This document shows, in pieces, positions 53,690-64,000 of a stretch of DNA of 64,000 nt. This DNA is from Ceratopteris richardii (Eukaryota > Streptophyta > Polypodiopsida > Polypodiales > Pteridaceae). The position numbers and the translations under genes are program-made. The first letter of the stretch is position 1; each line of letters begins with the position of its first letter. The stretch is taken from positions 88,087,036-88,151,035 of the forward strand of contig CM035441.1 in the NCBI GenBank assembly GCA_020310875.1. Reading direction: 5' to 3'. Under the pieces are notes generated by a model. That model had not been told where the DNA came from and did not search any database. It saw only the letters and a list, made by a program, of their open reading frames with translations.

Positions 53690-53815
53690 AGAAAGTTCGA
53701 CCTTGAGGTTAAATCTCTCTAGAATTAGTTAAAATTCATTAAAAATATAAGTGAAGGTAGGCTTAGTATCCATAGGACCCCTTATATCCCACAAAGTAGA
53801 GATTAGATGCATAGA
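53690..53815 (-). mobile_element. LINE/SINE 3' tail fragment, antisense
   Basis: Reads 'aaagttcgaccttgaggttaaatctc' then 'catagga ccccttatatcccacaaagtagag' on the plus strand. This is the reverse complement of the same 3' tail seen at 53225-53340 and, in minus orientation, at 58608-58740. No tRNA head is evident, so the source (LINE or SINE) is open. Confidence 0.55.
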
Positions 53816-54103
53816 TTAGATGCCTCGCATAATCAAGATTATAGAGTCTAGAGGCCCACTAAAATAGAGCTTGAAAAAAGACCACCATAAGGGTCAACTT
53901 ATTTAACATGAAGTGCTTATTCGACACGAGGTCCAATGCTAGAAGCCATGTTTCATGAGTGTGAAGACCAATCATCTACTTGATGAGACAAAGAAGCGTT
54001 TTTATTTCATTCCATTTTATTTGTTTTCATGTTTGTCCAAAAAAAAAACAGAAAAAGAAGAGAGACCGTAAAGTTTTGTCTGCACGCCATAAGTGGAGCA
54101 GCG

Positions 54104-54265
54104 ATGGCGTACTATCTGACCTACGTACGCGGCGGCTGGATGATGGCGCCGCTAACCCTTGCGCTTATCACATGGAGCGTCTGTGGCGAATTACTGCCAT
54201 TGCCTCGATGCGATAAACATCCCTTCTGTACCTTAGTGAGCTTCAATGTTGGAGCACTGATGTGA
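54104..54265 (+). CDS. Small hydrophobic ORF, function unknown
   Basis: A 53-codon frame begins 'MAYYLTYVRGGWMMAPLTLA' with a hydrophobic run 'APLTLALITWSVCGELL' that could be a membrane segment. The local GC content is visibly higher than the surroundings. No family recognised and no neighbouring exon could be linked. It may be the first exon of a lost gene or chance. Confidence 0.15.
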   Translation: MAYYLTYVRGGWMMAPLTLALITWSVCGELLPLPRCDKHPFCTLVSFNVGALM

Positions 54266-54809
54266 TGAGATTTCAAAGTTACAGAAATGGCTATAGCTAT
54301 GCGTGAATTGCTGTTGTGGGAGCATATGTGTGACAGGCTCTATCAACCCGGCAAGGCTAGCGAGCGTGACTTTTAAAGAATACGCTTCCAGTATTTATCT
54401 CTACACAGCTTGATAATGTCGTTCTTATCGTTCTCTCCATCTAGTTATTTCTATCAACCACAGCCAATGCTGAAGTCATTCGAGCAGTTGAGCAGTTATT
54501 TTTCCTCTGCTGGAACAGATTCTAATCGGCACAATCACTGTCGATGATCTACTGGTTGCTGCCATAGCGGATGTTTTTGTCGTTGTTACGGCAATCGTTT
54601 TCTTACAGCCCACGGCGGTCCTCCGATTTTCGAATCCAAGTTAATTTTAAGAGTGTACTTGCTAAGGGATTTATTAATTAGAAGTTTGCTTTGCTTCGTT
54701 CTCGAATATCTATTTATATGTGGAGAACATATGAAGGGGACTTATCTCGACATTTTGAACGAGTTTTTTCCGAGGTTCTCATCATCAAAGTGCGCCAAAA
54801 TTACGAGCT

Positions 54810-56660
54810 CCATTAATTTTGATCTTGAAATAAATATAAGCAGCAACTTATTCTGCCAGTTGTGTGTTTCAGAAAGGACGGAAGTCATTGAAATTGTCCA
54901 TCGTGATTTGAGCAACAGAAGTTTGAGCAAAAGTCCATCGTGATTTGAGCAACAGAAGTTTGATTAAGGAAAGATTGATATGGAAGATTATGAAGGCGAA
55001 GAAAGGCTGATTCTGAGGCCCTCATAATTTGGAGACATGCCCATATCTCATCAACATTTTTGGAAACATGTGTTTCTTCTATGATGTGAAAGGCGTTGCA
55101 TTATGCAGGTGTTCTTTTTGAATAAGCATCATGAAGTAAGCTGGCCATTTCTCTTTATGTTCGTCGGTCTAAATTTTGGTGAATAAGAAGCTGCCGATAT
55201 CTCCTGCACGCATGCTCTAAGCGTACGGGGTTCTTCAGAGCGACTTATGCCTCTGACCAAAGATGAGATTTGACCTTCAAGTCAATGTATGTATGTTTCA
55301 GGATCTGACTCTAATTTTCTGTAGGATTGAAGGTGAAGCATTAATGAGTGACGGAATTTTTAAGAGGGAATTATCTCTCTGATCAGAGATGAGTAATCTC
55401 GTAGTTTCTTTTTTTGTTTTTTGTCTTGTAGACCTACATCCAAAGGTTATCCGTAACAAATTATGGCGCTTTTCGAAGACTAATTTCGATCTTGAAACAA
55501 ATATAAGCAACGTATTCTGTCAGTTGCGTGTTTCCAAAAGGAAGTCATTGTAATTCGCTGTATGATTAAAGGTCCATCATGATTTTTAATTGATGAAAGA
55601 TGAATGTAGAAGACCATGAAAGCGATAGAAGGACAATTCTGAAGACCTCATAATTACAAAACATGCCCATTTGTCATCATGCGTTTTTAGAGATCTGTGT
55701 TTCTCCTATGATGTGAAAGGTTCTGAACTATGCAGGTGTTCTTTTTGAACGAGCACCATTGAATGACCTGGCAATTTCTCTCTGTGCTCTGAATTTTTGA
55801 ATGAGCACCGTTTATCGGTCTAAATTATGGTTATAATCAGTGCTGACGTTTATTCTTGGAAGTAAATTATTTGAGAGTACAATGAATTGGAAACACACTC
55901 ACACACCCAACCTTGTAAGGTAGAGGCACCCAGCTTTGAGGAACTCAGAGATATGTCCAGCCAAGACTTGATCTCTTCATTGGAAACACACTCACACACT
56001 CAACCTCGTAAGGTAGAGGCACCCATCTTTGAGGAACTCAGGGATATGTCCAGGCAAGACTTGAACTTAGGACTTCCTCCCAGAGACTCAAGGCTTCAAA
56101 CCACTAGACCAAGCGGGCTTAGACAATGAAGAAAATTATTGTTGCAATCAAAGGCGAATAAGCTGCCAGTATCTTCTGCACACATGCTTAAGTGTACAGG
56201 GTTCCTCAGAGCGACTTATGGCTCTGATCAAAGATGAGATTTGAGCTTGAAGTCAATGTATAGATAGTATCATGATGCCAATCGTATGATTCAGGATGTC
56301 ACTCGAATTTATGTAGGATTGAAGGTGAACCATTGATTGATCGACGGAATTTTACCAAAGGCAGATCGGCATAGAGGTCTGTATGAGAAGGATGAAATTC
56401 TGGTTTCCAAAGTTGGGTGAAATGACAACATGTCGTCATGCGCGACTGCAATTTTCTGCAAGCTTCAAGTTGAAGCCTTGTTATTGAAGTTTGAGCCAAG
56501 ACAGATCGGCGTAGAGGGCTCCACGAATACGATGGAAGTCTAGTTCTCGACGTCTCAAAGTTCAGAAGAACGACAATGACGTTATGCACAACTAAGACGC
56601 TGCATTATGCAGACTTTTTGCTTGAATGTGCATCGACGAACAAGGTGACAAAAAATCTCT
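54810..56660. repeat. Diverged direct repeats, origin unknown
   Basis: Several blocks recur in the same orientation with 10-25 percent difference. '(g)atcttgaaa(t/c)aaatataagca' occurs at about 54820 and 55490. A block around 'catgccca...tgtgtttct(t/c)ctatgatgtgaaagg' occurs at about 55035-55105 and 55665-55735. 'agcgacttatg.ctctga.caaagatgagatttga' occurs at about 55240 and 56207. 'ggattgaaggtgaa.cattaa/gatt' occurs at about 55324 and 56314. No coding potential is evident. A short exact duplication (tccatcgtgatttgagcaacagaagtttga) lies at 54897-54965. This could be an old LTR or satellite-like family. Confidence 0.6.
55888..56120 (-). mobile_element. tRNA-derived SINE-like unit with 93-bp duplication
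   Basis: On the minus strand the sequence starts aagcccgcttggtctagtgg (A box tggtctagtggt, near 56100-56111), then B box aagttcaagtc (56058-56068). This is a typical tRNA-related head. The body is duplicated: 55888-55980 and 55981-56073 both begin tggaaacacactcacacac on the plus strand and differ by a few bases. The 80-codon plus-strand frame here is a shadow of this repeat. Confidence 0.6.
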
Positions 56661-57389
56661 GTACGTTCGAAGCCTTTATCTCCAGCAGGTCTAGTGACTA
56701 GTCTGACTGAATTTCGCCTTTGATTAGAAATGTTAGGCTTTTTCTTTAATGCTCGTACTGTGAAACCTCGTTTAGGTTTCAGAAATCTCAAAGCCGTTTT
56801 GATATTGACGTTCTTCCTTTTCCATTACATCTGTTGCATGTGCAAATTACTGATCGAAATTTGGGTGAGCTGTTTGAAAAGAATGTCGCCGACTCGCAGC
56901 TATTGCTAAGCGTTTATATGATTGAGGTGATGTCATGTGAAGAGTATACAGCGAGTCGCGACAGTGATGGTGGACAACTGTACTGCACAAAAGAATAAAG
57001 ACGTAGAGACGTATGTCATCGTCCAGCAGCAGTAGCATAGTGGTTGGTTAGTTCGCCTCGCTTTGCAGGTCATACTAGCAGCCTTTCGCGATGTTTGATC
57101 ATGGCCTTTGAAACAAGATTTTCAGCTACCCTGCGGGATGTCTGCTCGTGGCAATCTTGAATTGTTCTCGAATCTCCATTGGACTTTTGATAGAAGTCAC
57201 ACATGGACATTTTGTCCGTGAAACTTGAATATGGCTTCACCTTCTTTTTTCGAGGACGCCATTGCATGTGGGCAATCTTTTTTTTTTTTCCTTATAAAAG
57301 AAGGTTCGAAAGATGCCATACTCTTGCAAGCTTTTAATTTTGATAGTACAATTATAGGTGAATGGCATACTACCTGCGCTCCCACAAAG

Positions 57390-58607
57390 CAGGGGCTAGA
57401 TTGGTTACAATTGGTAATCTAGGTTACAATTGGTTTTAACATTACAATTGATTTTACCTGGCCAAAACCATTACATGTTCAGCTTGAGTGTTCAACTGTG
57501 GACCTCCACCTCAAGAGACCAAAGCTTTATCAACCACCTATGAGATGTGAACATCATCAACAATCTTTTAACATCACCCAAAGTCCTATTATATTGTATT
57601 TTAATTAGTATCAAAGAATGAGATGTTTGGATATGTTTATTTTAATTATTTTTTAATTTCTTTCCATATAAATATATATACTTCATTTCTCTGTATCTAT
57701 AATTTTTTACTTTTTCATTATTTATATTTCATATTTTATTGTATTTATATTTTCTTATATTTATATTCTATTTATATTGTTATATTGGCATTTTGTTTTG
57801 TTTTTGTGTACTAATAAATTTTTTTAAATTTATCATCTTATTCATATTTCAATTTTATTATGAAAAGAGTAATTAAAAAAATAAATCCAATTATCTTTAT
57901 AATATTTATGCTCACTTTATTGTATGTTTTTTATTTATATAATGTTTTTATATTTAACTAAGGTCAAATATCTAGAACATCTAAAGATTATGATTTCTTG
58001 AACGTGAGAAAGTTCAAATTTGGTTTAAATCCAACCAAAGGGCTTTTGTTGTCTAATGAGGCACGCTTCTCAACCACGTTGTTTTTGTATATAGTTTAGT
58101 CATTGATATTTATTAAGTAGTTATAGTATTTCAAACATCCAGTCCATGAACTCCAAAATAAGTTCTGTTTTATTAGATATATTTTCTACTCAAATCAGCT
58201 CTTTATCAACAAAGTCTCTTGTTTTTATTTATATTTTTATGTTGTTTTGTTTATATATTCTTATATCCATATTTTATTTATATGTTTAATTTGATTTGAT
58301 GTCCCAAAACATATAAAAATATTATAGGAAAATCATCATTTGTACATAAGGTCACCCGAAGTCCAACCATTAGACTATCATATGTGCCTAATACACTTTC
58401 TAGAACACTTGAAAAGTGATCTTTGATCACTTGAAATTTGGTCGTGATGCGAACCCTATCAATGCTTCTTTGTGATACAAAGCATGGACCATATACTTGT
58501 AATTTTTTAACTATTATAATATTTTAATATAGGGTTTAATGTTGAAAGTATTTCTTCTTTTGTAGGCTTCTTAATATATCAAAATTTGGACATAAGCTCT
58601 AGAAATT
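57390..58607. other. AT-rich unassigned stretch
   Basis: Very AT-rich, with long runs of tttatatt/atatttat around 57610-57960. The open frame at 57623-57814 (Phe/Tyr/Ile only) reflects composition. No tRNA, ORF or repeat end recognised. Confidence 0.5.
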
Positions 58608-60606
58608 TTTTTTTTTTAATAAAGGAAGTTCGGCCTTAGCCTAATCTCCCAGACTTTAATTATAATAAAGAAAAAAAGTTACAAGTGAATGGGACTAGTG
58701 CCCATGGGACCCCCCAAATCCCACAATGCAGGGGAGGAGTATGGCAAGCTACAGGGCATTACAGATGAGGCGGATAAAATTATCATCACCCTCATGTGGG
58801 ACCCATTTGGGTTTCAACTTGTTGTTTTCGAGGAGATAAATACAGTGATGTCTAAACGGTGGCGATCTCTTGACTCGGGAGATTCTTTTACCTAGGAGAA
58901 ACAAGGATTTCTCGATCGACCATTCCTTAGGAGTTTGGCTAAAATTGACAACACATCGCTCCCTCCAAATCTTCCAGAGAGTCTCACCTCTGATGGCATT
59001 CCACAGCCTCGATGAGCAGCCGATCGCCTCACCCAACATCACTTGTTGCCAGTTGATTTGGTTCGTGAGTCTCAATACTCGGGTCACGTGATGCTAGATA
59101 ACATGGGACTTGGGGCAGTCGAAGAACATGTGAGCTAAATCTTCGATGCACTGATGGCAACGCTTGCACCATGGCGGCACACCACATATTTTGTTAGCCC
59201 TTGCATTGGTCTAGATACCTTTATGCAAGATCTGCCACATGAGAACAGACTTTTTGACCTCAATTAGGGGGTGCCAAATAGACATGAATTTTAGCTCCCA
59301 CCGAAGTTTCGTCCAAGAAAGGCACCATCTCTTGTTAAGGGTGTGGTGAACATCTAAATCCTCTTTGAAGTTGGTGATTCTAGATAGCTTCTTACCATTG
59401 CTCCATTTGAGGCCCTCCAAGCAAGGAAGATCTTGACCGCAAAGAAGGCGGGTAGTTGAGCGGTCCCATGCTAAACACCTTCTTTGAAGAAGAGTCCATT
59501 CCTCAAAGGTAACTCTAAGTCTTGGATCCAATTCTTCGAACCTAATCCACTGGTTGGTCTCTTGTTTCCAGAGTTGTTTCCATTGTTTGAACCCCTTGTT
59601 CCATAACCGCCTTGCAGTTTGGAGGTTCCAAGACTTCACCCCCCGAATGCCACTGATCGGGAACCAAATAGAGTCATTTTGTCTTATGTCAGCCGCCCAC
59701 TTCCACTCATCACTCATTCTGATGAACTGTTTGGCCTTGTTCCAATTCTTCCATAAGGAACACACGAGGCTAGAGCCTTTAGGGAAGACCGGGTGGGGGG
59801 AGAACAAAAGCGTGAGAATCCCTATGTCCTTCCAACCAGGGTGGCCAATTAAGGTAAGGTCTTCCGTGTTTCTGAAGATCAATTTAGCCCAAGAGGACTC
59901 CCTATTGCTCCAAGCCTTGATAAGCCACTTTGCCGCCAACTTGTCACCCAACCCAACAATATCCAAAATTCCTAAGCCCCCTGAGTCTTTAGGGCTAATG
60001 CAAGTTTCCCATTTGATTTTGGGAATCCCCCTCCTGTTGGGTCCCCAGTCCAAAGGAAGTTTCTGCAGATTCTTTCCACTTTGGCCAAGTCTTTCTCCTT
60101 AGGTCTCCAACACGAGATAAAGTAAATAATTGTAGACAACATAAATGTGTTAACAACCATAGCACGCCCTACCAGGTTGACTTGCATACCTTTCCAATGA
60201 TTCAGCTTCCTATCCAGCTTGGATAGCACCCAGTTCCAGCGTTGGTCCATTGAGATGTCGAATCCCATCGGAATGCCAAGGAGACGGAAGACTTGACCGC
60301 TAGGGATAACTTGACACCCCTGATCCACCAACAATTGGGGAGTATGTCCGCTGATTGCTCTAAAAGCAGTTTTAGCATGGTTGATTTTTGAGCCTGATGC
60401 CATACAAAAGGTGTTGAGGCACCATCAAAACACCTCAATGCTGTTAATATCATTATGCACAAAAGCATTCATGTCATCAGCAAAAAGTCTCACAATCATT
60501 TGGCAGTGATTTAGAGGTAAGGAAAGACCCTTGAGATTGCCAACGTCCATGTGATGCTTTAATAGGCAGCTGAGTCCATTCGAGGCGATAGCGAATAGTA
60601 ATGGAG
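58608..60606 (-). mobile_element. L1-type LINE, 5'-truncated
   Basis: The 3' end is at 58608, where the minus strand has a run of A (plus tttttttttttt at 58608-58619). Upward lie the 3' tail, the C-terminal cysteine region, the connection domain and RT up to 'PLAPLLFAIASNGLS' at about 60606, where homology stops. 5' truncation of this kind is usual for LINEs. No target duplication could be established. Confidence 0.88.
58749..60606 (-). pseudogene. LINE ORF2 remnant: reverse transcriptase C half and zf-RVT
   Basis: RT: 'PLAPLLFAIASNGLSCLLKH', then 'VRLFADDMNAFVHNDINSIE' (catalytic FADD), 'CMASGSKINHAKTAFRAISG', 'FRLLGIPMGFDISMDQRWNW' and 'LVGRAMVVNTFMLSTIIYFI'. Next come 'CRNFLWTGDP', 'KIKWETCISPKDSGGLGILD' and 'ESSWAKLIFRNTEDL'. 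The zf-RVT end is 'CKRCHQCIEDLAHMFFDCPK', followed by 'ETLWKIWRERCVVNF'. This order is that of plant L1-like ORF2. Breaks: a stop after 'INSIEVF' (about 60437), frameshifts near 59990-60050, a stop after 'LHKGI' (59211) and one near 59090. The endonuclease domain is absent. Confidence 0.9.
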
Positions 60607-60613
60607 CCAGAGG

Positions 60614-60728
60614 GCATTAATCATAAAACCACATTTCTTTCTCGAGAGCTCCATTCGAGACTCTAGAAAATTTTGAGATAGTCAAGTGCATTAATCATAA
60701 AACCACATTTCTTTCTCGAGAGCTCCAT
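60614..60728. repeat. 41-bp direct repeat near the LINE 5' junction
   Basis: gcattaatcataaaaccaca... occurs at 60614-60654 and 60688-60728, identical over 41 bp, with 33 bp between. One copy abuts the point where LINE homology ends (60606). It could be a product of the LINE insertion or of later repair. Confidence 0.9.
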
Positions 60729-61120
60729 GATGATATCCTCCAAGTAGAAAACCGAGCTCCAAGCGCCGCATAGTGTACCTGTGCAAAGGCTATAGAATAC
60801 ACAGAAAACACACAGTACCAAGGGAGCATGAACATAGACTTCTTGGATGTTACAAATGCGGTCGAACTTACAATATATGGCTGACCAAGCCAGTATATGT
60901 TTTATTAAAGAACATATGCAAAAGTGTTCGGTGGCCATTTGGCCTTTCACATGAACACTAATGGTAACAATCTTCCACTAAAGGCTAATATGGAAAAATT
61001 AACTATGGGAGAAAAATGAAGAATGATAAAGAATACCTGAGTGTAAGTATACAAACTATACCTACCACTAGATGGGCACGTTACATAGTATACAAGTGAC
61101 TTTGTAAGATCATGAATCAA
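60729..61120. other. Unassigned, probably copia 3' LTR remnant
   Basis: This lies below the polypurine tract of the copia at 61121-62359, where its 3' LTR should be. I could not fix the LTR ends. A 95-codon minus-strand frame (60663-60950) has no recognised domain. Confidence 0.4.
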
Positions 61121-62359
61121 GTAACCCCCCATCAAGTGACAAGTGTGGAAAGCTATCTTGTGGTAGAGCTTTAGTCAAAGCATCTGCAACATTATCTCGA
61201 GTATGTACCTTCTCAACAATAATGTGCTCAATGGCTAAGAAATCTCTAATGAAGTGATTCCTCACCTCAATGTGCCCGGTCTTTGCATGATAGACTAGAT
61301 TCTTAGCCAAAACAATGGCACTCTGACTATCACTGAGCAAACAAGGTACATGTTGAGATGGACCCATACCACAAGCAAGATGAGAAAGCCATAATGCTTC
61401 CTTACATGCCTCACTTGCTACAACATACTCTGCTTCTCTGGTGGAAACAACTGTACATTCTTGAAGATGAGATCTCCAAGAGATAACTCCTCTAGCAAAA
61501 TGAAAAATATATCGTGATGTAGACTTATCATTGTCTACACAACCAGCATAGCCAGAATCTATGTAATCAATAATGGATGCTTTCCCTCTACCTAAGCATA
61601 GACACTTGTTCTTAATGCCACTTAGATATCTCAAAATCATCTTGACCGCTTCCCAATGTTTCTTTCCAAGATTAGACATATATTTGCTCACAATTCCCAA
61701 GACAAATGCAATGTCTAATCTCATAGCTACCATATCATACATGAGACTACCAACAGCATACTGATAAGAAATTATGTCCATGAAATCCTTTTCTTCATCT
61801 GATTTGGGGCAATCATCCTTGCTTAATTTCACATATCTGGGTAAAGGTGTACTCAATGACTTTCCACCATGCATATTGAACCTGTGAAGTACTTTGGATA
61901 TGTATTCATTTTGAGACAAGTATATGCATCTTTTACTCCTATCACACGTAATGTGCATGCCAAGAATATGTTTGGAATCCCCCAAGTCCTTCATATCAAA
62001 TGTCTAACTCAACTTCTTTTTGAGAATGAACAAGTCATAAGAGGACTTCCCAACAATCAATATATCATCGACATAAAGTATCAAGCATATCAAGCTGCCA
62101 TCTAAGCATCTCTTTGTGTAGAGATATTGATCCTCATTGCTTCGAGAATAGCCTTGAGACTTCATAAAAACATCAAACTTTTGATACCATTGTCTAGGGG
62201 ATTGTTTAAGTTCATACAAGCTCTTCTTGAGCTTACAAACTAGAATTTCCTTGCCAGGAAGTACATAATGTTGAGATATCGAACTCAACATGTGATGATC
62301 CAAGATGACACGTATCTGTTTTTCATTTCTCTGACATGTATAGTGGTCACGCAAATATA
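61110..62359 (-). pseudogene. Copia reverse transcriptase and RNase H, separate lineage
   Basis: RT: 'ILVCKLKKSLYELKQSPRQW' and the catalytic 'LILYVDDILIVGKSSYDL'. A stop follows near 62003, then 'MKDLGDSKHILGMHITCDRS', 'YAVGSLMYDMVAMRLDIAFV' and 'HWEAVKMILRYLSGIKN'. RNase H: 'YIDSGYAGCVDNDKSTSRYI', 'VVSTREAEYVVASEACKEAL' and 'LLSDSQSAIVLAKNLVYHAK'. The C terminus is 'RDNVADALTKALPQ'. The YVDD motif is intact, whereas DSDYAG reads DSGYAG. A polypurine tract (gatggggggttact, minus strand) overlaps the end of the ORF near 61121-61134. The upstream part is cut at 62359 by the next copia element. The sequence differs clearly from elements 1-4. Confidence 0.9.
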
Positions 62360-62648
62360 TGTCAGGGACACTTCATTGAGCTTTTTTAGATTTATCTACT
62401 GAGAGTGATGGCACATTTGTTTCTTGCCACCTCACTCATTTGCGGACATTAGGTTTTTCCTTATGTACTAGTCTTTATATATTGCACTGGTTGTATTCTT
62501 GTTTTTTAGGTCATTCTTGTAAATTCCTTTTATGCAATAAAAGAAGAAGAAGAAGATCATTCTTCCTTGCATCAATCCGTATGTGTGCATCTCCTTGATT
62601 GTGAGATTGTGTGTGTGAGCTCTCTTCCTTATCTCCTTCCTCGTGACA
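62360..62648 (+). repeat. Short copia 5' LTR
   Basis: 289 bp between TGTCAGGGAC and CTCGTGACA, giving matching TGTCA/TGACA ends, directly followed by a tRNA-Met primer site. It contains tatatat-like sequence (62477) and an aataaa-like tgcaataaaagaag signal (62534-62549). The 3' partner lies beyond the window, so the boundaries are inferred. Confidence 0.65.
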
Positions 62649-62660
62649 TGGTATTAGAGC
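62649..62660 (+). promoter_or_regulatory. Primer binding site (initiator tRNA-Met)
   Basis: TGGTATTAGAGC, a one-base variant of the copia primer site TGGTATCAGAGC. It abuts the LTR end. Confidence 0.85.
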
Positions 62661-64000
62661 TAGTATGGCATGGAGCATGAAAGGTAATGTATTGGCTATA
62701 TGTTAGCATACAGAAGAGCATGATTGGGCACATATTGGATGCTAAGACTCGGATAGAGGCTTGGAACAGTTTGGTCACATTGTATGCGACCAATATAAAG
62801 GCACAGAAACTGCAACTCAAGAACGAGCTACATACTTTGGAGAAAAGAACATGTCGGTAAGTGACTACATCCTGAAAATCAAAAGCGTATGTGAGTCACT
62901 TGCATCTATTGGCATGAATGTAGATGCTGATGATAAGGTGGAAGTGTGCCTTCGTGGTCTAGGAGCTACATATAAGCAGTTCATAACTTTTATATAGATC
63001 GGGGAAAATATTCTGAATTTTGTTAATTTGGTATCAATGCTGATTATTGAAGAAAAGAATCCTGGTGAGGACTCAAACTCCCAAGGAAAATCTAGTTCTG
63101 AGCAGGTATTCTACTCTTGAAGAGGAAGAGGCAGAGGTAGAGGTTTCACAAGTGGAAGATGAAATAGTAACCAAGACCAAGGTCAACAACATAATGATGC
63201 AGGAGGAAGAGAATGGTTTCGAGGAAGGGGGAGCCAAAGAGGTCACAAAAATTTCCAAAGAAATGATTTAGGTAATGACATTAAAGGTTGTTGGAATTAT
63301 GGTAAACGTGGACACTTTGAACGTGATTGTAGATCGAAGAATCAAAATAATAGGAGGTAGTAAAACAACTATGCATCCAAAAGTGCAGATGATTTTAAGA
63401 AGTTGTTCATGGTTCAACATCACATGATGAATACGATGTCTTCTGGTGTTTCAAAATCGAATGATAATGTATGGTATGTTGTTTTAGGTGCCTCAAATCA
63501 CATGACCAATCATGTAGAATGTTCTAGTACTTGATAGTTCCATATGTTGAAACAGGTGATGACAGATCACAACCTATCGAGCATATGGGAAACATAGCAT
63601 TGTCTATGGAGGACGAGAAGGTAAAACATCTTATTGATGTGTTGCATGTTCCAAATATAACAAAGAATCTGGTTTCTCTTGGACAGATGGTTGACTAGGG
63701 ATTACAAGTCAGGTTCAATGTTGATGGGTTATATGTAGAAGAGTATAAGTAGGATGGACGATTGATTTCCAAAGGAAACAAAATGGGTAGGATGTTCACC
63801 ATAAATGTGAAAATTCGTGAATTGAATGTAGCCATGTTTGCAAAAGATGCAGGAGTTATTGCAGATATAGAGATACGGCACAAATGGATTGGACATGCAA
63901 ACTTGCAAAGGCTGAAATTGATGTAGTCAAAGGAGATTGTCCATGGACTACCAAATTTCAAAGTTGCAGAAATGCAAAAGGTATATGCAGCATGTCAATT
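62661..64000 (+). pseudogene. Copia Gag-protease-pre-integrase, decayed, runs off the window
   Basis: Capsid: 'EKNMSVSDYILKIKSVCESL' and 'VEVCLRGLGATYKQFITFI' (UBN2 type). Near 63290-63345 a knuckle reads C-W-N-Y-G-K-R-G-H-F-E-R-D-C, in which the second Cys has become Tyr. The protease motif reads 'VWYVVLGASNHMTNHVE', so the active-site Asp-Ser of DSGAS is lost. 'HLIDVLHVPNITKNLVSLGQ' follows, then 'EIRHKWIGHANLQRLKLM' (pre-integrase zinc region). Several stops occur (about 62996, 63118, 63271, 63361, 63697, 63751, 63926). The element continues past 64000. Confidence 0.85.

Noticed and set aside
57035-57110. tRNA-like sequence (tagcatagtggttggttagttcgcc)
   Set aside because: An A-box-like and anticodon-arm-like start is visible, but no convincing B box or acceptor pairing follows. 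At most a decayed SINE head.
60663-60950. Possible LINE or host ORF of 95 codons
   Set aside because: It spans the 41-bp direct repeat and has no reverse-transcriptase or other motif. Its Cys-rich look is not backed by any conserved pattern.

Overview
This window is land-plant nuclear DNA made almost entirely of nested transposable elements. The evidence is Ty1/copia polyproteins with initiator-tRNA-Met primer sites, a CACTA/TNP2 DNA transposon, an L1-type LINE, tRNA-derived SINEs, non-autonomous LTR elements with LTRs of 2.5-2.8 kb, and long AT-rich or microsatellite stretches. No intact host gene, rRNA or tRNA gene was found. The density of nesting suggests a large repeat-rich genome (gymnosperm- or fern-like is a guess; nothing here fixes the species).

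Layout. 1-2566: an old antisense copia LTR end and a decayed Ty3/gypsy gag. 2567-25766: a CACTA (En/Spm) element on the + strand. It carries a SET-domain ORF upstream of TNP2 (Transposase_21) exons, plus a 410-bp near-perfect foldback in an intron. Its transposase is split at 7071/24905 by a - strand copia element (7072-24899, TSD ATTCT). That copia is split in turn by a 12.7-kb composite of non-autonomous LTR elements (7937-20625). At 25767-38522 three related copia elements are stacked: element 2 (25767-27916, -) is interrupted by element 4 (27917-38522, -), whose LTR is interrupted by a complete young element 3 (28026-34639, +, TSD CAAAC). 38523-51664: a + strand fragment of the first copia family, split by a 12-kb array LTR-internal-LTR-internal-LTR (39283-51287, TSD ACGT). 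51665-58607: mostly unassigned, with two SINEs, diverged repeats and an AT-rich stretch. 58608-60606: a 5'-truncated LINE (-). 61121-62359: copia RT/RNase H (-). 62360-64000: the start of another copia element (+).

The most interesting system is the family behind 7937-20625 and 39283-51287. Its members share an about 85-bp LTR 3' end (starting TGTCGGCGCGAAAG when read inward), a primer site matching tRNA-Trp, a roughly 0.5-kb 3' internal domain with its polypurine tract, and 4-bp target duplications. Their LTR bodies and coding parts differ. One type encodes only a capsid-like Gag half with a hydrophobic tail. The other types encode only a coiled-coil plus CCHC nucleocapsid-like half. None encodes pol. 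This looks like a set of split-Gag non-autonomous elements sharing cis signals for an unseen helper. One member also carries a 36-nt tRNA-Trp-like primer site whose single mismatch falls at position 58, the usual m1A site.
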